Source: an uncultured Prevotellaceae bacterium (GTDB lineage Bacteria; Bacteroidota; Bacteroidia; Bacteroidales; Muribaculaceae). From it: a stretch of 64,000 bases of DNA. A model generated the notes under the pieces. It searched no databases. It had not been told where the DNA came from and saw only the letters and a list, made by a program, of their open reading frames with translations. Shown here piece after piece: positions 8,726-18,441 of the stretch (position 1 is its first letter; the number at the start of each line of letters is the position of its first letter). The stretch covers positions 1-64,000 of the forward strand of contig CAJLMA010000008.1 of NCBI GenBank assembly GCA_905207705.1, written 5' to 3'. The translations under genes and the position numbers were made by a program.

Positions 8726-11700
8726 TTTACATCAGTTTTAATTGAATCGTTTTTTTGCAACAATGCCGGCTGCGGGGCTATTGCTGTGGAATCTTGTTTA
8801 TCGTCATTGTCACGGCTCGGCCACTTGAAGCGGAAAATGTTCTTTAGCGATGATAATTTGCGCCTGAACACGAAACCGATACCTGTTTGCGTCACTTCTC
8901 CCTCAAGAATGCTTTCAAAACCGGTGTGGTTGAACAATCGCAGGTACATGCTTCCGTTTTTGGTCAACATGTATTCGAGCGACACGTCGTTGAACAAGTT
9001 CTGAGCAATTTCATCTTCGGCTGTCACGTTGGGACTGTAATTTCCGCCGACGACAATCTTGAAACGGTCGTCAAACAGAGACTTCGACACTTGGTAGCTG
9101 TATCGCATTGTCGATGAAGTGACGCCGTCGACAGTCTGGTCATACTGGTCTATTCCGAAAGACAGGTCAACGCCTTTTATTGTGCTTGCGGCCCATGAAT
9201 TGAGTTTGGATTGCAAGAACGAGTATAGAGGATTGCCTGCAAGATTGCTCGAAGCCGATGTGCTTGGTCCCGTGTAGGTGTTGTATAGAAGCAGGTTCAT
9301 GGCCTGGTTGGAGCGTTGCGTTTCGGACATCGATTGCAATTCGTTCTGCACGGTTACATCGCTTGTGGTCGACAAGTCAAATTTCACATTCATGTTTTCG
9401 AGCGTGTTTGTCACCGACAGTGAGACGAGGAAGTCCACGAGACGCGAGTCTTGTCCTGATTGAGTGACGTTGGCTTTTATCGTCTGGACTGCGTTAAGGT
9501 TCAAGACCGGATTCATGATGTCGCCATTGAACTGAATGAAGCTTCCGCTTGATATGTTGAACAGCAATTGGGAGATGAGAGGCGGGCTATATCGTACAAA
9601 GCCGTTGTCTATAGTGTATTTTCCTGTCAATGACATGTCTCCAAGCTGGTTGAGGGCAAAAGACAAGGTGCCGCTGCCTTCGATTTCGGCACGGTCGTTG
9701 CCATTGTTCGACAAGAACACGTTTACCTTAGAGCCTTGTTGGATGTTGAGTCGGGCAGTAAGGTCCATGTTGCTTTGTGTGGTTGTTCCTGTCGAATCGG
9801 CTTTCACATAGGTGGTCGAGTCGTTGAATTGCACGAATGTCACCATCTCATCGTTCTTTTGTTGCGAGGCAAGCGTGTTGACATCGGTTTGCATCACATA
9901 TGTTATGTTTGTACCTGAGAGTATCGACACTGTTGCGTCTACCGACAGGTTGTTCATAGATCCTTTCATTGAAGCATCGATGTTGGCATAACCACGGCCA
10001 AATAGTTCGGCTTTTTTGGTCTGGTTGCTGTTTACGAATTGTACGTTTCTGCCATTGATGTTCATGTCGATACCGGCATCGGCCAAATTGGAGAGATCTA
10101 CCGTGCCGTTTATTATCAAAGGATTCTCATTGAGCATCTTTATGCGGTAGTCATTAAATGTGATGACACTTGACTTGACCGGAATCTGCGATTGGGGCAG
10201 GTTTATATTGGTGCTGAACATCGGAACGCCGATATATGTCGAATCGCATTGCACAAAGCCGTTGAGCGTGAGTTGTTCATCAACTTGTGTCACTGACATT
10301 TTGCCGTTCAGGAACCCGTAGGTCGACAACATGCTTGGCGGCATGAACGGGTTGGCTATCTTCAACGGGAATTTGTCTATTTCGAGCCACAGGTTATAAG
10401 GACTCTGCGATGTAGTGTCGTTGAGTGCTCCATAGAGACGCATGGCCTTATGTTCATCTACCGACAAGTTGGCCATAAGTTTTGTGCCGCCTGTGGCAGG
10501 GTCGAGTTCCAAGAGCGTTTTTAATGCAAAATCACCTACACGTTTTTTGTCGAAACTGAAATTATCGAGAGTAAATGTGCCATTTCCCCAGATGTTGTCG
10601 CCGTTGTATTTTACTTTCAACTCAGCTCCGAGTTCTCCTTGGATTGGTGGCGCAAAAGGGGAGAATGTTATCCATTCGCCAATTTCGACATTTGAGATGT
10701 CGAGCACAATATCTTCTTGAACCGAGTTGCTGTCGGCACTTAAATTCTGTTCATCATGTTGGGTAGTCAATGATATGAGACTGGAATCGCGGCGCAGTTG
10801 CAAGTTGGCATCAAAATGCTTGTTGCGATAATTGAATGCAACGAGATTGTCTTTGTTGATAATCCATTTTTTGTAACCGATTATCGGATTTTCGGGGAAC
10901 AGTTTTAGCACTACATTGGAAGTGTCCATTGTTGCATCAAGTCCGAGTTGCATGCCCACGCTGTCCTTGAAGTTCTTTTGTTGCAGCAGGAATGTCATGC
11001 GGTTGCCGGCAGCGAGTCCAAGCAGGTTGATTGAAGCGATGTCGGTAGGAGCTTTATCGAGATTGCGGTTTGCGGCATGTATCATGTAATTGATACGGCG
11101 GTTTCGCTCGGTTGCATACATGTTCAATGTGTCGATGGTTATGCCACCGATGGCGGCTTTGTCGACGTTGCCGGTCATGCTGAAAGTGGAATCTTTCTTG
11201 ATGCAGAAAGCCATGTCGTTGAAAGTCATGCCAGAGTTCTCGATGAATTGAGCCGCAATGTTGCGCTTGCCTATTTTTATGTCGAGATCAAATGGGGGAA
11301 GTACATTGCGCAACGTGTCGGCATCAATCACCATTTTGTCGATTTGAGCCATTATGATGTTTCCGCTTTCCGTGAAGCGGGAAAGCAGGGTATCGATGTT
11401 GCATGGCGACTCGAAAGCGACAGTCATGTCTCCGCTGCCAATGTTGCCGGTTACCTGTGCGGTGTCGCACGACAATGAGACTTTCATGTCATCGGCGTAA
11501 TAATAATTCTCGTCGAGAGTCCATGCAAAGTCTTTGATGTTTACGATTCCGCTGTATATCCCTTTTGCCAAGTCCACTCGGCCGTCGATGTCGATTCCTG
11601 CATGGCCGTTGGAAGGAGTCTCGGACATGCCGAGCTTCATGAGGTCGATATTTTCTAGTCCTGCCGACATGGTTACGGCATACACGTCTTCGGCTATTGT

Positions 11701-13575
11701 CCCTTTGGCATCAAGGAGAAGTTTACATGCTTCGGTTCCCGAATATATGCCGAGGTTGAAATTTGATTCATGGAGCGATGCGTCAACTTTCATGTCGTGG
11801 TAGACAGTATTGTAATATTCAAAAATGTCGACTGAGACGCGGGCATTAATCGATGTTTCCGGAGAATAGATGTCAAATCCGTGCCCTTTGACCATTGCAT
11901 TGGCACACAACATCTTGAATCCGCTGTAAGGCAAGACGGCATTTAAAGGCAATGAGTCGGCCTCGACGGTGATATCATAGTCGGTTGTTCGGCCTTGCCA
12001 TGAAGCGTCGAGTGCAAGGTCGCCCGAAGGTAAAGCAAGATACATGTTGCCGGCAATATTTTCTCCTTGCATCTTAATGTTGCCGTTCAATTTCAGCGGC
12101 GGAAAGTTGATTGTGCTGTCTTGCTCGGCTTCCAGAATTGTCGGCTTAATGAAATTTATGTTTTTAAGGTCGCCGTCAACATTCATGTTTAATCCTAACT
12201 TGTCGGGGAGCATGGGGCTTGTCACATGACCCGAAACAGCCACTGAGGCATACCGAGGCAGGTTGAGCGAAAGCTGCTCTATGTTAATTTTTGCTGCCGA
12301 CCCGTCAACCTTGACATTCGCTTCCAGAGGCCAGTGTCGCGGAATCATGGAGATGAGTTGCGAGTAGGCAGGCATTATGCGGCTCACTTCGTTTAACCCT
12401 ACTTTTGCTTTTAGGTCGAGTGATATGTTTCCATCGGGAGAATTTTCGAAGAAAGAATTGTCGATGTGTCCGCCTATGTTTATTTCTGACAGCACGGTGG
12501 CAATGTTGAAGTCGGTCAAGTCCATTCCCATGCTGTCCATGGCAAATGTGCCGTGGCCTTGCACGATTTTCAATCCGGAGCGTTCCTCGGCAGTGAAACG
12601 GGTAATGGGGACTGTGATGTCGGTACCGCAGTTATAGAAATTGTCTATCGACAAGTTTATATGGGATGCTTGCAGGAACGCCATGTCAAGGCCGTCGGCC
12701 GGCAGGGCGTCGCGCATGGCATACAGGCCTGAAGAATTGGTGAGTCTCACGCTGTCGCACCTTATTTCCCATGGCAAGCTTTCCTGCTCCTCGACGACGG
12801 TGGTGTCGATGATGGCAGGATGTGATGCAATGTACTGTGTTGATGGTGTGAGATATGTCCCTTCGAGCTTGTCGACTGCAAGCAGGCCTGCAGTTATCTT
12901 CTGGGTCGACGTGTTGACGATGCCGTCGGCCAGCAAGGCTGAGCCGACTGTTGCCCGCAGGCTGTCGATAACCGGCATCATTGACATTTCGTAGGTGAGG
13001 TCCTCAATCTTGATTTTGTCAACTATTATGTTCCAGCCACCGGCTGTCGCCGTGTCGGGCGGCGTGGGCTGAGCTTTCTCATTGTCGAGGAGCAGGTTGA
13101 CATTGCAGCCATTTAATAATGCCGAATGGAGTTGTATTTCGCTTTTGGCCAGGTCGAGACTTATGCCATCAATGTCCAGATTGCCAATGTCGGCAACAAG
13201 CGACATCGAAGAGTCTGTGCTCGTCATGCCATACTTGGCGTTGTCGAGCTCTACTTTGTCAATAACAACCTCGCCATTGAACAGTGGCGCGAGTTTCACG
13301 CCGACTGTGAGGTTGTCGGCTGCGATTATAGTGTCGTTATTCTCAACTACGGCCACATTTTGCACGCTCAAGTCCAACGGGAATTGTAGCAGAATCTTGT
13401 CAACCGTAATGTTCCACCCGGTAGACTTGGAGGCCTGAGACACTGCAATGTCTTTTACAAATTCTTGAATGAACGGAATGTATAGCAAGACGGGAAGCAG
13501 GATGGCATCCACGACAAGCCACCCGATAATTTGTAAAAGAATTGTGAAAACTTTATTTAATGCCTTAAACTTCAA
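8722..13575 (-). CDS. tamB: TamB, translocation and assembly module inner-membrane protein
   Basis: A 1617-residue protein with one N-terminal membrane anchor (about residues 9-34, TILLQIIGWLVVDAILL) and a very long beta-rich AsmA/TamB-like body, ending in the conserved DUF490/TamB C-terminal domain (about 1220-1590). Such proteins form a hydrophobic groove across the periplasm and work with TamL in lipid or outer-membrane protein transport. The reading frame has no ATG between the upstream in-frame stop and the membrane anchor; the only usable start is TTG at 13573-13575. It is followed by tamL with a 4-base overlap. The length is typical for Bacteroidota. Confidence 0.9.
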   Translation of the reverse strand: MKFKALNKVFTILLQIIGWLVVDAILLPVLLYIPFIQEFVKDIAVSQASKSTGWNITVDKILLQFPLDLSVQNVAVVENNDTIIAADNLTVGVKLAPLFNGEVVIDKVELDNAKYGMTSTDSSMSLVADIGNLDIDGISLDLAKSEIQLHSALLNGCNVNLLLDNEKAQPTPPDTATAGGWNIIVDKIKIEDLTYEMSMMPVIDSLRATVGSALLADGIVNTSTQKITAGLLAVDKLEGTYLTPSTQYIASHPAIIDTTVVEEQESLPWEIRCDSVRLTNSSGLYAMRDALPADGLDMAFLQASHINLSIDNFYNCGTDITVPITRFTAEERSGLKIVQGHGTFAMDSMGMDLTDFNIATVLSEINIGGHIDNSFFENSPDGNISLDLKAKVGLNEVSRIMPAYSQLISMIPRHWPLEANVKVDGSAAKINIEQLSLNLPRYASVAVSGHVTSPMLPDKLGLNMNVDGDLKNINFIKPTILEAEQDSTINFPPLKLNGNIKMQGENIAGNMYLALPSGDLALDASWQGRTTDYDITVEADSLPLNAVLPYSGFKMLCANAMVKGHGFDIYSPETSINARVSVDIFEYYNTVYHDMKVDASLHESNFNLGIYSGTEACKLLLDAKGTIAEDVYAVTMSAGLENIDLMKLGMSETPSNGHAGIDIDGRVDLAKGIYSGIVNIKDFAWTLDENYYYADDMKVSLSCDTAQVTGNIGSGDMTVAFESPCNIDTLLSRFTESGNIIMAQIDKMVIDADTLRNVLPPFDLDIKIGKRNIAAQFIENSGMTFNDMAFCIKKDSTFSMTGNVDKAAIGGITIDTLNMYATERNRRINYMIHAANRNLDKAPTDIASINLLGLAAGNRMTFLLQQKNFKDSVGMQLGLDATMDTSNVVLKLFPENPIIGYKKWIINKDNLVAFNYRNKHFDANLQLRRDSSLISLTTQHDEQNLSADSNSVQEDIVLDISNVEIGEWITFSPFAPPIQGELGAELKVKYNGDNIWGNGTFTLDNFSFDKKRVGDFALKTLLELDPATGGTKLMANLSVDEHKAMRLYGALNDTTSQSPYNLWLEIDKFPLKIANPFMPPSMLSTYGFLNGKMSVTQVDEQLTLNGFVQCDSTYIGVPMFSTNINLPQSQIPVKSSVITFNDYRIKMLNENPLIINGTVDLSNLADAGIDMNINGRNVQFVNSNQTKKAELFGRGYANIDASMKGSMNNLSVDATVSILSGTNITYVMQTDVNTLASQQKNDEMVTFVQFNDSTTYVKADSTGTTTQSNMDLTARLNIQQGSKVNVFLSNNGNDRAEIEGSGTLSFALNQLGDMSLTGKYTIDNGFVRYSPPLISQLLFNISSGSFIQFNGDIMNPVLNLNAVQTIKANVTQSGQDSRLVDFLVSLSVTNTLENMNVKFDLSTTSDVTVQNELQSMSETQRSNQAMNLLLYNTYTGPSTSASSNLAGNPLYSFLQSKLNSWAASTIKGVDLSFGIDQYDQTVDGVTSSTMRYSYQVSKSLFDDRFKIVVGGNYSPNVTAEDEIAQNLFNDVSLEYMLTKNGSMYLRLFNHTGFESILEGEVTQTGIGFVFRRKLSSLKNIFRFKWPSRDNDDKQDSTAIAPQPALLQKNDSIKTDVK

Positions 13576-13657
13576 TTTTAGGATATGTTTGTAGACGTAA
13601 AACCACTATAAAAATAGTTCTTTTATAATAGACATCAAAAATAATTATTGAAAAAAG

Positions 13658-13693
13658 AAAAGGATGTACATTGTTAAAATTGCACATCCTTTT
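13658..13693 (-). terminator. Terminator of fabI
   Basis: The inverted repeat AAAAGGATGT/ACATCCTTTT lies between fabI and tamB. Read on the minus strand the stem is followed by TTTTCTTTTTT, so it ends fabI before tamB begins. Confidence 0.8.
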
Positions 13694-13729
13694 AGTTTGT
13701 TATTAAATGTTAAACCTCGTGGCTTGTTG

Positions 13730-14593
13730 TTATCCGTAAATAACGCTTCCATCAGGATTGAGGAACTCGTTTTCGTTCAAGCTTTTTTCATATTGGTTCA
13801 TAGCCCTGTAGCTCATGCCCATGCTTGAGAATCCGCCATCGTGGTATAGGTTCTGCATTGTAACTTTGCGAGTAAGGTCGCTGAACATCACGATGCAATA
13901 GTCGGCACAGTCTTCGGCACTCGCGTTTCCGAGAGGAGCCATCCTGTTGGCAAAATCCAACAACGAAGTCATTCCCTTGATGCCGCTTCCTGCGGTTGTC
14001 ATTGTCGGTGATTGGGAAATAGTGTTCACGCGTACACTGTGTTCGCGTCCGTATATGTATCCGAAGCTACGAGCTATCGATTCGAGCAATGCCTTGGCAT
14101 CGGCCATGTCGTTGTATCCGAACAATGTTCGTTGGGCGGCAATGTATGAAAGGGCTACTACGCTTCCGCCGTCGGCAATGGCATGGTTTTTCTTGGCACA
14201 TTGCAACATCTTGTGGAATGAAATTGCCGATATGTCGAATGTTTTTGCCATCAAATCATAGTCGATGTCGTCGTAAGTGCGCTTCTTGCGGACGTTTGGC
14301 GACATTCCGATAGAGTGGAGAACGAAATCCACTTGTCCGCCAAGCACTTCCATGGATCTTTTGAATACATGTTCAAGGTCTTCATAGCTTGTGGCATCGG
14401 CAGGAATCACCTCGGCGTTAAGTTTCTCGCCAAGAGCAGAAATCTCACCCATTCTCACAGCTACCGGAGCATTGCTCAATGTTATTACAGCACCTTCTTC
14501 AACGGCTCTCTCAGCCACTTTCCACGCAATGCTTTTGTCGTTCAAGGCACCGAAAATGATACCTTTCTTACCTTTTAATAAATTGTAACTCAT
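13730..14593 (-). CDS. fabI: Enoyl-ACP reductase FabI
   Basis: A 287-residue short-chain dehydrogenase-type protein for the last reduction of each fatty-acid elongation cycle (enoyl-ACP to acyl-ACP, NADH). It has the divergent nucleotide-binding segment GALNDKSIAW (15-24), the HSIG motif (93-96), and the FabI catalytic pattern Tyr150, Tyr160 and Lys167 in YNDMADAK, matching Tyr146/Tyr156/Lys163 of the E. coli enzyme with a constant offset of four. It is transcribed alone from a consensus promoter and closed by its own terminator. Confidence 0.95.
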   Translation of the reverse strand: MSYNLLKGKKGIIFGALNDKSIAWKVAERAVEEGAVITLSNAPVAVRMGEISALGEKLNAEVIPADATSYEDLEHVFKRSMEVLGGQVDFVLHSIGMSPNVRKKRTYDDIDYDLMAKTFDISAISFHKMLQCAKKNHAIADGGSVVALSYIAAQRTLFGYNDMADAKALLESIARSFGYIYGREHSVRVNTISQSPTMTTAGSGIKGMTSLLDFANRMAPLGNASAEDCADYCIVMFSDLTRKVTMQNLYHDGGFSSMGMSYRAMNQYEKSLNENEFLNPDGSVIYG

Positions 14594-14642
14594 TAGTTTA
14601 TAATGTTAGTTATAATATCTTCTCTGCTTGAATATCAGGCTG

Positions 14643-14673
14643 CAAAGGTAGGTATTCTGTTTAAAATAGCAAA
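14643..14673 (-). promoter_or_regulatory. fabI promoter
   Basis: On the minus strand, TTTG (14670-14673) and TACCTTTG (14643-14650) are separated by exactly 19 bases, matching the Bacteroidota -33/-7 consensus. The predicted transcript starts about 40 bases before the fabI ATG. Confidence 0.75.
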
Positions 14674-14732
14674 ATTAAATTTAAATTATCTTTTCGTGCG
14701 GCGGGATAGAATGCTTTAAGTTTCTGACAGAT

Positions 14733-14767
14733 TTTGAATAAAATATGATTATTTAATTTTATCTTTG
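14733..14767 (+). promoter_or_regulatory. Promoter of the ROK kinase gene
   Basis: TATCTTTG at 14760-14767 fits TAnnTTTG. The nearest TTTG (14733-14736) is 23 bases upstream, longer than the usual 19-20, so the -33 part is uncertain. The leader would be about 40 bases. Confidence 0.55.
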
Positions 14768-14814
14768 TAAATGCTTACTTTTTAATACGCTATTAAAAAT
14801 AAAAACTTAAAAAC

Positions 14815-15810
14815 ATGAAACCTTATGTTATAGGAATAGACATGGGTGGGACAAACACCGTGTTTGGAATTGTTGATGCTCGCGGTAACGTGATAGCTTC
14901 AAGTTCCATAAAGACCGCCAAGCATAGCAACATTAATGACTATATTGACGAGCTTTATGTTGAAGCAAGCCGCATTATTGTTGCTAATGACGCTGTTGAT
15001 AAGATTCACGGGATAGGAATAGGTGCGCCTAATGCCAATTATTATACCGGCATAATCGAGGATGGCGTCAATTTGCCTTGGCCTACGCCAATTCCGTTGG
15101 CCGACCTTGTAAGCCAGAAGTTTGGCATTCCGGTCGCCATTACCAACGACGCAAATGCCGCAGCCATAGGTGAAATGACTTATGGTGCAGCACGCGGATT
15201 GAAAGATTTCATAATGATTACGCTCGGCACCGGCGTGGGTAGTGGTATCGTCATCAACGGTCAGCTCGTTTATGGCCATGACGGATATGCAGGAGAGCTT
15301 GGCCATGTGATAGTGAAACGTACAAACGGAAGAATCTGCGGATGTGGCCGTACAGGCTGTCTTGAAACTTATTGCTCGGCTACCGGAGTTGCACGCACTG
15401 CACGTGAATTCCTTGACATTCGCAAGGAGCCGTCGTTGTTGCGCAACATGCCAATTGATGAGATAACTTCAAAGGATGTTTATGACGCTGCTATAGCAGG
15501 CGACATGTTGGCAAAGGAAATATTTGAGTACACGGGCAATATCCTTGGAGAAGCTCTTGCCGATTTTGTTGCATTCTCGAGTCCTGAGGCATTTATCTTG
15601 TTCGGAGGCTTGACAAAGGCAGGTGACTTGATAATGAAGCCGGTCAAGAACGCTTTGGACAAGAACATACTTGGAATATACAAGGGCAAAGTGCGTGTTC
15701 TGCTTTCAGAACTTAAGGAAAGTGACGCTGCTGTACTCGGAGCAAGTGCTCTCGGATGGGAAGTAAAGCCGTCGCAAGCGGCACAAGCAACTCCGACAAT
15801 AAAAGCATGA
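14815..15810 (+). CDS. ROK-family sugar kinase (glucokinase-like)
   Basis: A 331-residue cytoplasmic ROK kinase. The N-terminal phosphate-binding loop DMGGTNT is at 9-15, the catalytic Asp112 lies in NDANAAAIGE, and the ROK zinc site is complete: His164 in ELGH and Cys175, Cys177 and Cys182 in CGCGRTGCLE. ROK kinases phosphorylate glucose, N-acetylhexosamines or fructose; the size and the ELGH motif are compatible with a glucokinase, but specificity is inferred. It is monocistronic, with its own promoter and a strong terminator. Confidence 0.87.
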   Translation: MKPYVIGIDMGGTNTVFGIVDARGNVIASSSIKTAKHSNINDYIDELYVEASRIIVANDAVDKIHGIGIGAPNANYYTGIIEDGVNLPWPTPIPLADLVSQKFGIPVAITNDANAAAIGEMTYGAARGLKDFIMITLGTGVGSGIVINGQLVYGHDGYAGELGHVIVKRTNGRICGCGRTGCLETYCSATGVARTAREFLDIRKEPSLLRNMPIDEITSKDVYDAAIAGDMLAKEIFEYTGNILGEALADFVAFSSPEAFILFGGLTKAGDLIMKPVKNALDKNILGIYKGKVRVLLSELKESDAAVLGASALGWEVKPSQAAQATPTIKA

Positions 15811-15871
15811 ACCGTTTTGACGTGACTGATTTTGTCCTTATTTGAGGGGATTAGTAAGCGTTCAGATATAA

Positions 15872-15909
15872 AGGCATTTAAGGGCGTTGGCTCTTGGATG
15901 CCTTTTTTT
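15872..15909 (+). terminator. Terminator of the ROK kinase gene
   Basis: The stem AAGGCAT/ATGCCTT, extended inward by G-U and A-U pairs, is followed by a run of seven T. Confidence 0.85.
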
Positions 15910-16009
15910 GTGCCGCTGTTGCCGGAACGGTAGGAAGGGCATGGTTCCTTACGCTATTATGGAATACTTCAAGATTCTCATTGTCATGCTGTGCGGTGTT
16001 AATTTTGTG

Positions 16010-16055
16010 GAAAGAAAAATAGCCGCGCCATTCTCTTAAAGAGCGTGACGCGGCT
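16010..16055 (-). terminator. Terminator of ald
   Basis: An outer stem AGCCGCG/CGCGGCT encloses a smaller CTCT/AGAG hairpin. On the minus strand it is followed by ATTTTTCTTT. It lies about 45 bases after the ald stop. Confidence 0.7.
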
Positions 16056-16101
16056 TCATTATTGTGTTGGTTTGAGGCTCAATGCCCCCTACATATATGA
16101 A

Positions 16102-17208
16102 TCAGAACTTGTATTCTTCGTATGGCAGATCCCATACGTCGGCAACAGCCTTGTAGGTTATCTTTCCATCGGTCATGTTCAAGCCGAGTGCAAGAGCCTT
16201 ATTCTCCTTGCATGCTTGTTGCCATCCTTTGTCGGCGAGAGCCACAGCGTAAGGCAGGGTGGCATTTGTAAGGGCAAGTGTGGAAGTGTAAGGCACGGCT
16301 CCGGGGATGTTTGCCACGGCATAGTGCACGATACCGTCAATTTCATATACAGGCTCGGAGTGCGAAGTCGGGTGGGATGTCTCGAAGCATCCGCCTTGGT
16401 CGATAGCCACGTCCACAAGCACGGTACCCGGGCGCATCAATTTGAGCATGTCGCGAGTGATGAGGTGCGGAGCTTTGTCGCCCGGAATCAGCACAGAACC
16501 CACTACGAGGTCGGTAGTAGGCAATTCGGCTTCTATGTTGTGCCTTGTTGAGTAAAGTGTCTTGACATTCTTTGGAAGGATGTCGTCAAGCTGGCGAAGC
16601 CTTTTCAGGTTTATGTCGGTGATTGTCACGTCGGCACCCAGCCCGGCTGCCATTTGTGCCGCATTGGTTCCCACTGTTCCTGCGCCGAGGATTAGCACTT
16701 TTGCAGGTTTTACTCCGGGCACGCCGCCAAGCAAGATTCCTTTTCCTCCTTGCGGTTTTTCAAGGAAGCGTGCGCCTTCTTGGATTGACATCCTACCAGC
16801 CACCTCGCTCATCGGGATGAGCAATGGCAGCGAGCGGTCGGGCAGCTCCACTGTTTCGTATGCTATACAAGTTGCCTTGGTTTTAATCATAGCCTCGGTG
16901 AGAGTGCGGTCGGAGGCAAAGTGGAAATATGTGAATAGCAATTGGCCTTCCTTTATGAGCGGATATTCGGGGGCAATCGGCTCTTTTACTTTTATTATCA
17001 TGTCGGCGATTGAGTAGACGTCTGCAATGTCGGGAAGGATTTTTGCGCCTGTTTTTTCGTAATCGGCGTCAGAGAATCCGGAGCCTTCTCCGGCAGTGTG
17101 CTGAACATATACGGTGTGGCCGTGCCTTATTAGTTCGGAAACACCGGCAGGTGTCATGCCTACGCGATTTTCATTGTTTTTGATTTCTTTTGGAATGCCT
17201 ATAATCAT
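16102..17208 (-). CDS. ald: Alanine dehydrogenase
   Basis: A 368-residue NAD-dependent L-alanine dehydrogenase (alanine to pyruvate and ammonia, reversible). Family residues fall at the standard positions: Arg15, Lys75 in VKEP, His96 in FHFASD and Asp270 in VDVAIDQGG. The Rossmann motif GAGTVG is at 175-180. The length matches the family. It stands alone between its own terminator and a 166-base upstream gap in which only an imperfect -7 box (TAGCATTTG) is seen. Confidence 0.96.
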   Translation of the reverse strand: MIIGIPKEIKNNENRVGMTPAGVSELIRHGHTVYVQHTAGEGSGFSDADYEKTGAKILPDIADVYSIADMIIKVKEPIAPEYPLIKEGQLLFTYFHFASDRTLTEAMIKTKATCIAYETVELPDRSLPLLIPMSEVAGRMSIQEGARFLEKPQGGKGILLGGVPGVKPAKVLILGAGTVGTNAAQMAAGLGADVTITDINLKRLRQLDDILPKNVKTLYSTRHNIEAELPTTDLVVGSVLIPGDKAPHLITRDMLKLMRPGTVLVDVAIDQGGCFETSHPTSHSEPVYEIDGIVHYAVANIPGAVPYTSTLALTNATLPYAVALADKGWQQACKENKALALGLNMTDGKITYKAVADVWDLPYEEYKF

Positions 17209-17318
17209 TGTTGCGTAATTTAGAAGGTTAGTATTACAAATGCTAAGTTATAAAAAATATCCAAACTATTGACATGGCGAATCCGAAAAAAATCATTGTT
17301 CATGATGTGTGAAAGAGA

Positions 17319-17350
17319 AACGGGATGTCAGCAGATGCTGACATCCCGTT
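17319..17350 (-). terminator. Terminator of efp
   Basis: A perfect 13-base-pair inverted repeat AACGGGATGTCAG/CTGACATCCCGTT with a six-base loop lies 25 bases after the efp stop. The minus-strand T-run is short (TCTCTTTC). Confidence 0.75.
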
Positions 17351-17374
17351 CATTATTTTATTATGTGTGTGAAT

Positions 17375-17941
17375 TTATGCTTTCACGCGGCCTACATATG
17401 AACCATCGCGAGTGTCGACTTCGATTAGCTCGCCTTCATTGATGAACAAAGGCACGCGCACGGTAGCACCTGTTTCAACAGTAGCCGGTTTCAATGTGTT
17501 TGTTGCGGTGTCGCCTTTTAGTCCAGGCTCGGTGTAAGTCACTTTCAAAGTTGTCTTAACCGGCATTTCGGCATAAAGGACAGTTTCGGTAGAAGCATCA
17601 GAAACAACTTCAACAACGTCGCCTTCCTTCATGAAGGCAGCACCTGTTACGAGTTCCTTTGAGATAGGAATTTGTTCAAAAGTTTCGTTGTTCATGAAGA
17701 TGTCGTCTCCACCTTCTTGATATAGATATTGGTAAGGACGTCTTTCCACGCGCACGTCTTCGAGTTTTTCGCCGATGTTGAACCTGCGTTCAATAACACG
17801 GCCGTCAACCACGTCTTTCAATTTTGTACGCATGAAAGTATTGCCTTTACCGGGTTTTACATGTAGGAATTCCACGCAGAAATAAAGTCTGCCATCCATG
17901 CGGATGCATGTTCCGTTCTTGATGTCTTGAGCGTTGATCAT
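17375..17941 (-). CDS. efp: Translation elongation factor P
   Basis: A 188-residue EF-P with KOW-like N-terminal domain and two OB-type domains. It relieves ribosome stalling at polyproline. Lys32 sits at the domain I tip in KPGKG, the position modified by lysylation or similar in other bacteria; no modification gene (epmA/epmB) is seen nearby. An open frame extends 88 codons further upstream, but the ATG at 17941 gives MINAQDIKNG, the family-typical start, and the promoter at 17990-18021 lies inside the extension, so that extension is not translated. It is divergent from rpmH. Confidence 0.95.
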   Translation of the reverse strand: MINAQDIKNGTCIRMDGRLYFCVEFLHVKPGKGNTFMRTKLKDVVDGRVIERRFNIGEKLEDVRVERRPYQYLYQEGGDDIFMNNETFEQIPISKELVTGAAFMKEGDVVEVVSDASTETVLYAEMPVKTTLKVTYTEPGLKGDTATNTLKPATVETGATVRVPLFINEGELIEVDTRDGSYVGRVKA

Positions 17942-17989
17942 ATAATATAAAATATGTATTTGTATTGTATTATCCGGAATTTGTTGTCG

Positions 17990-18021
17990 CAAAATTACTG
18001 TAATTCGGTAAAAAACACAAA
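17990..18021 (-). promoter_or_regulatory. efp promoter
   Basis: On the minus strand, TTTG (18018-18021) and TAATTTTG (17990-17997) are separated by 20 bases. This fixes the efp start at 17941. Confidence 0.72.
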
Positions 18022-18046
18022 AGAAACAGGTAAAAATCTTCTCACT

Positions 18047-18078
18047 TTTGGTAAATTCAAAAAAAGTGTCTATTTTTG
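18047..18078 (+). promoter_or_regulatory. rpmH promoter
   Basis: TTTG (18047-18050) and TATTTTTG (18071-18078) are separated by 20 bases, matching the Bacteroidota consensus. The predicted leader is about 35 bases. Confidence 0.75.
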
Positions 18079-18119
18079 CACACCGAATTTGAAATAATAA
18101 AAACATAAAATATAAAGCA

Positions 18120-18272
18120 ATGAAAAGAACATACCAACCTTCAAACAGGAAGAGAGTTAATAAGCACGGATTCCGCCAAAGAATGAAGACTGCCGATGGT
18201 CGCAAGGTATTGGCTCGTCGCCGTGCAAAGGGACGTTACAGCTTGACTGTATCTGACTCGATACACAAATAA
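18120..18272 (+). CDS. rpmH: Ribosomal protein bL34
   Basis: A 50-codon gene whose product begins MKRTYQPSNRKRVNKHGF and contains the bL34 signature RMKT followed by GRKVLARRRAKGR. It is a very basic large-subunit protein of typical length with a short extra C-terminal tail (SLTVSDSIHK). It is read from its own promoter, divergent from efp. The usual partner rnpA does not follow. Confidence 0.97.
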   Translation: MKRTYQPSNRKRVNKHGFRQRMKTADGRKVLARRRAKGRYSLTVSDSIHK

Positions 18273-18335
18273 TATTGAAAGAAAGAATTAACCTGCCTGC
18301 AGCAGATGGCTGCATGGCAAGAATTGCTTAAATAC

Positions 18336-18372
18336 AACTGCGGTTCTCTTCGTTGAGAAGGGGATCGCAGTT
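18336..18372 (+). terminator. Possible rpmH terminator
   Basis: Stem AACTGCG/CGCAGTT plus an inner TTCTC/GAGAA, followed only by GCGTTGTTTCG. The T-run is weak, so termination may be inefficient. Confidence 0.5.
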
Positions 18373-18441
18373 GCGTTGTTTCGAGGGGTGGAAGATTTGA
18401 TTCTTTTCTCTCCGTTAGGATATTTTATATGTGTCGATAAA

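Noticed and set aside
17942..18205. 88-codon N-terminal extension of EF-P
   Set aside because: It overlaps rpmH and both divergent promoters; the internal ATG gives the exact family start.
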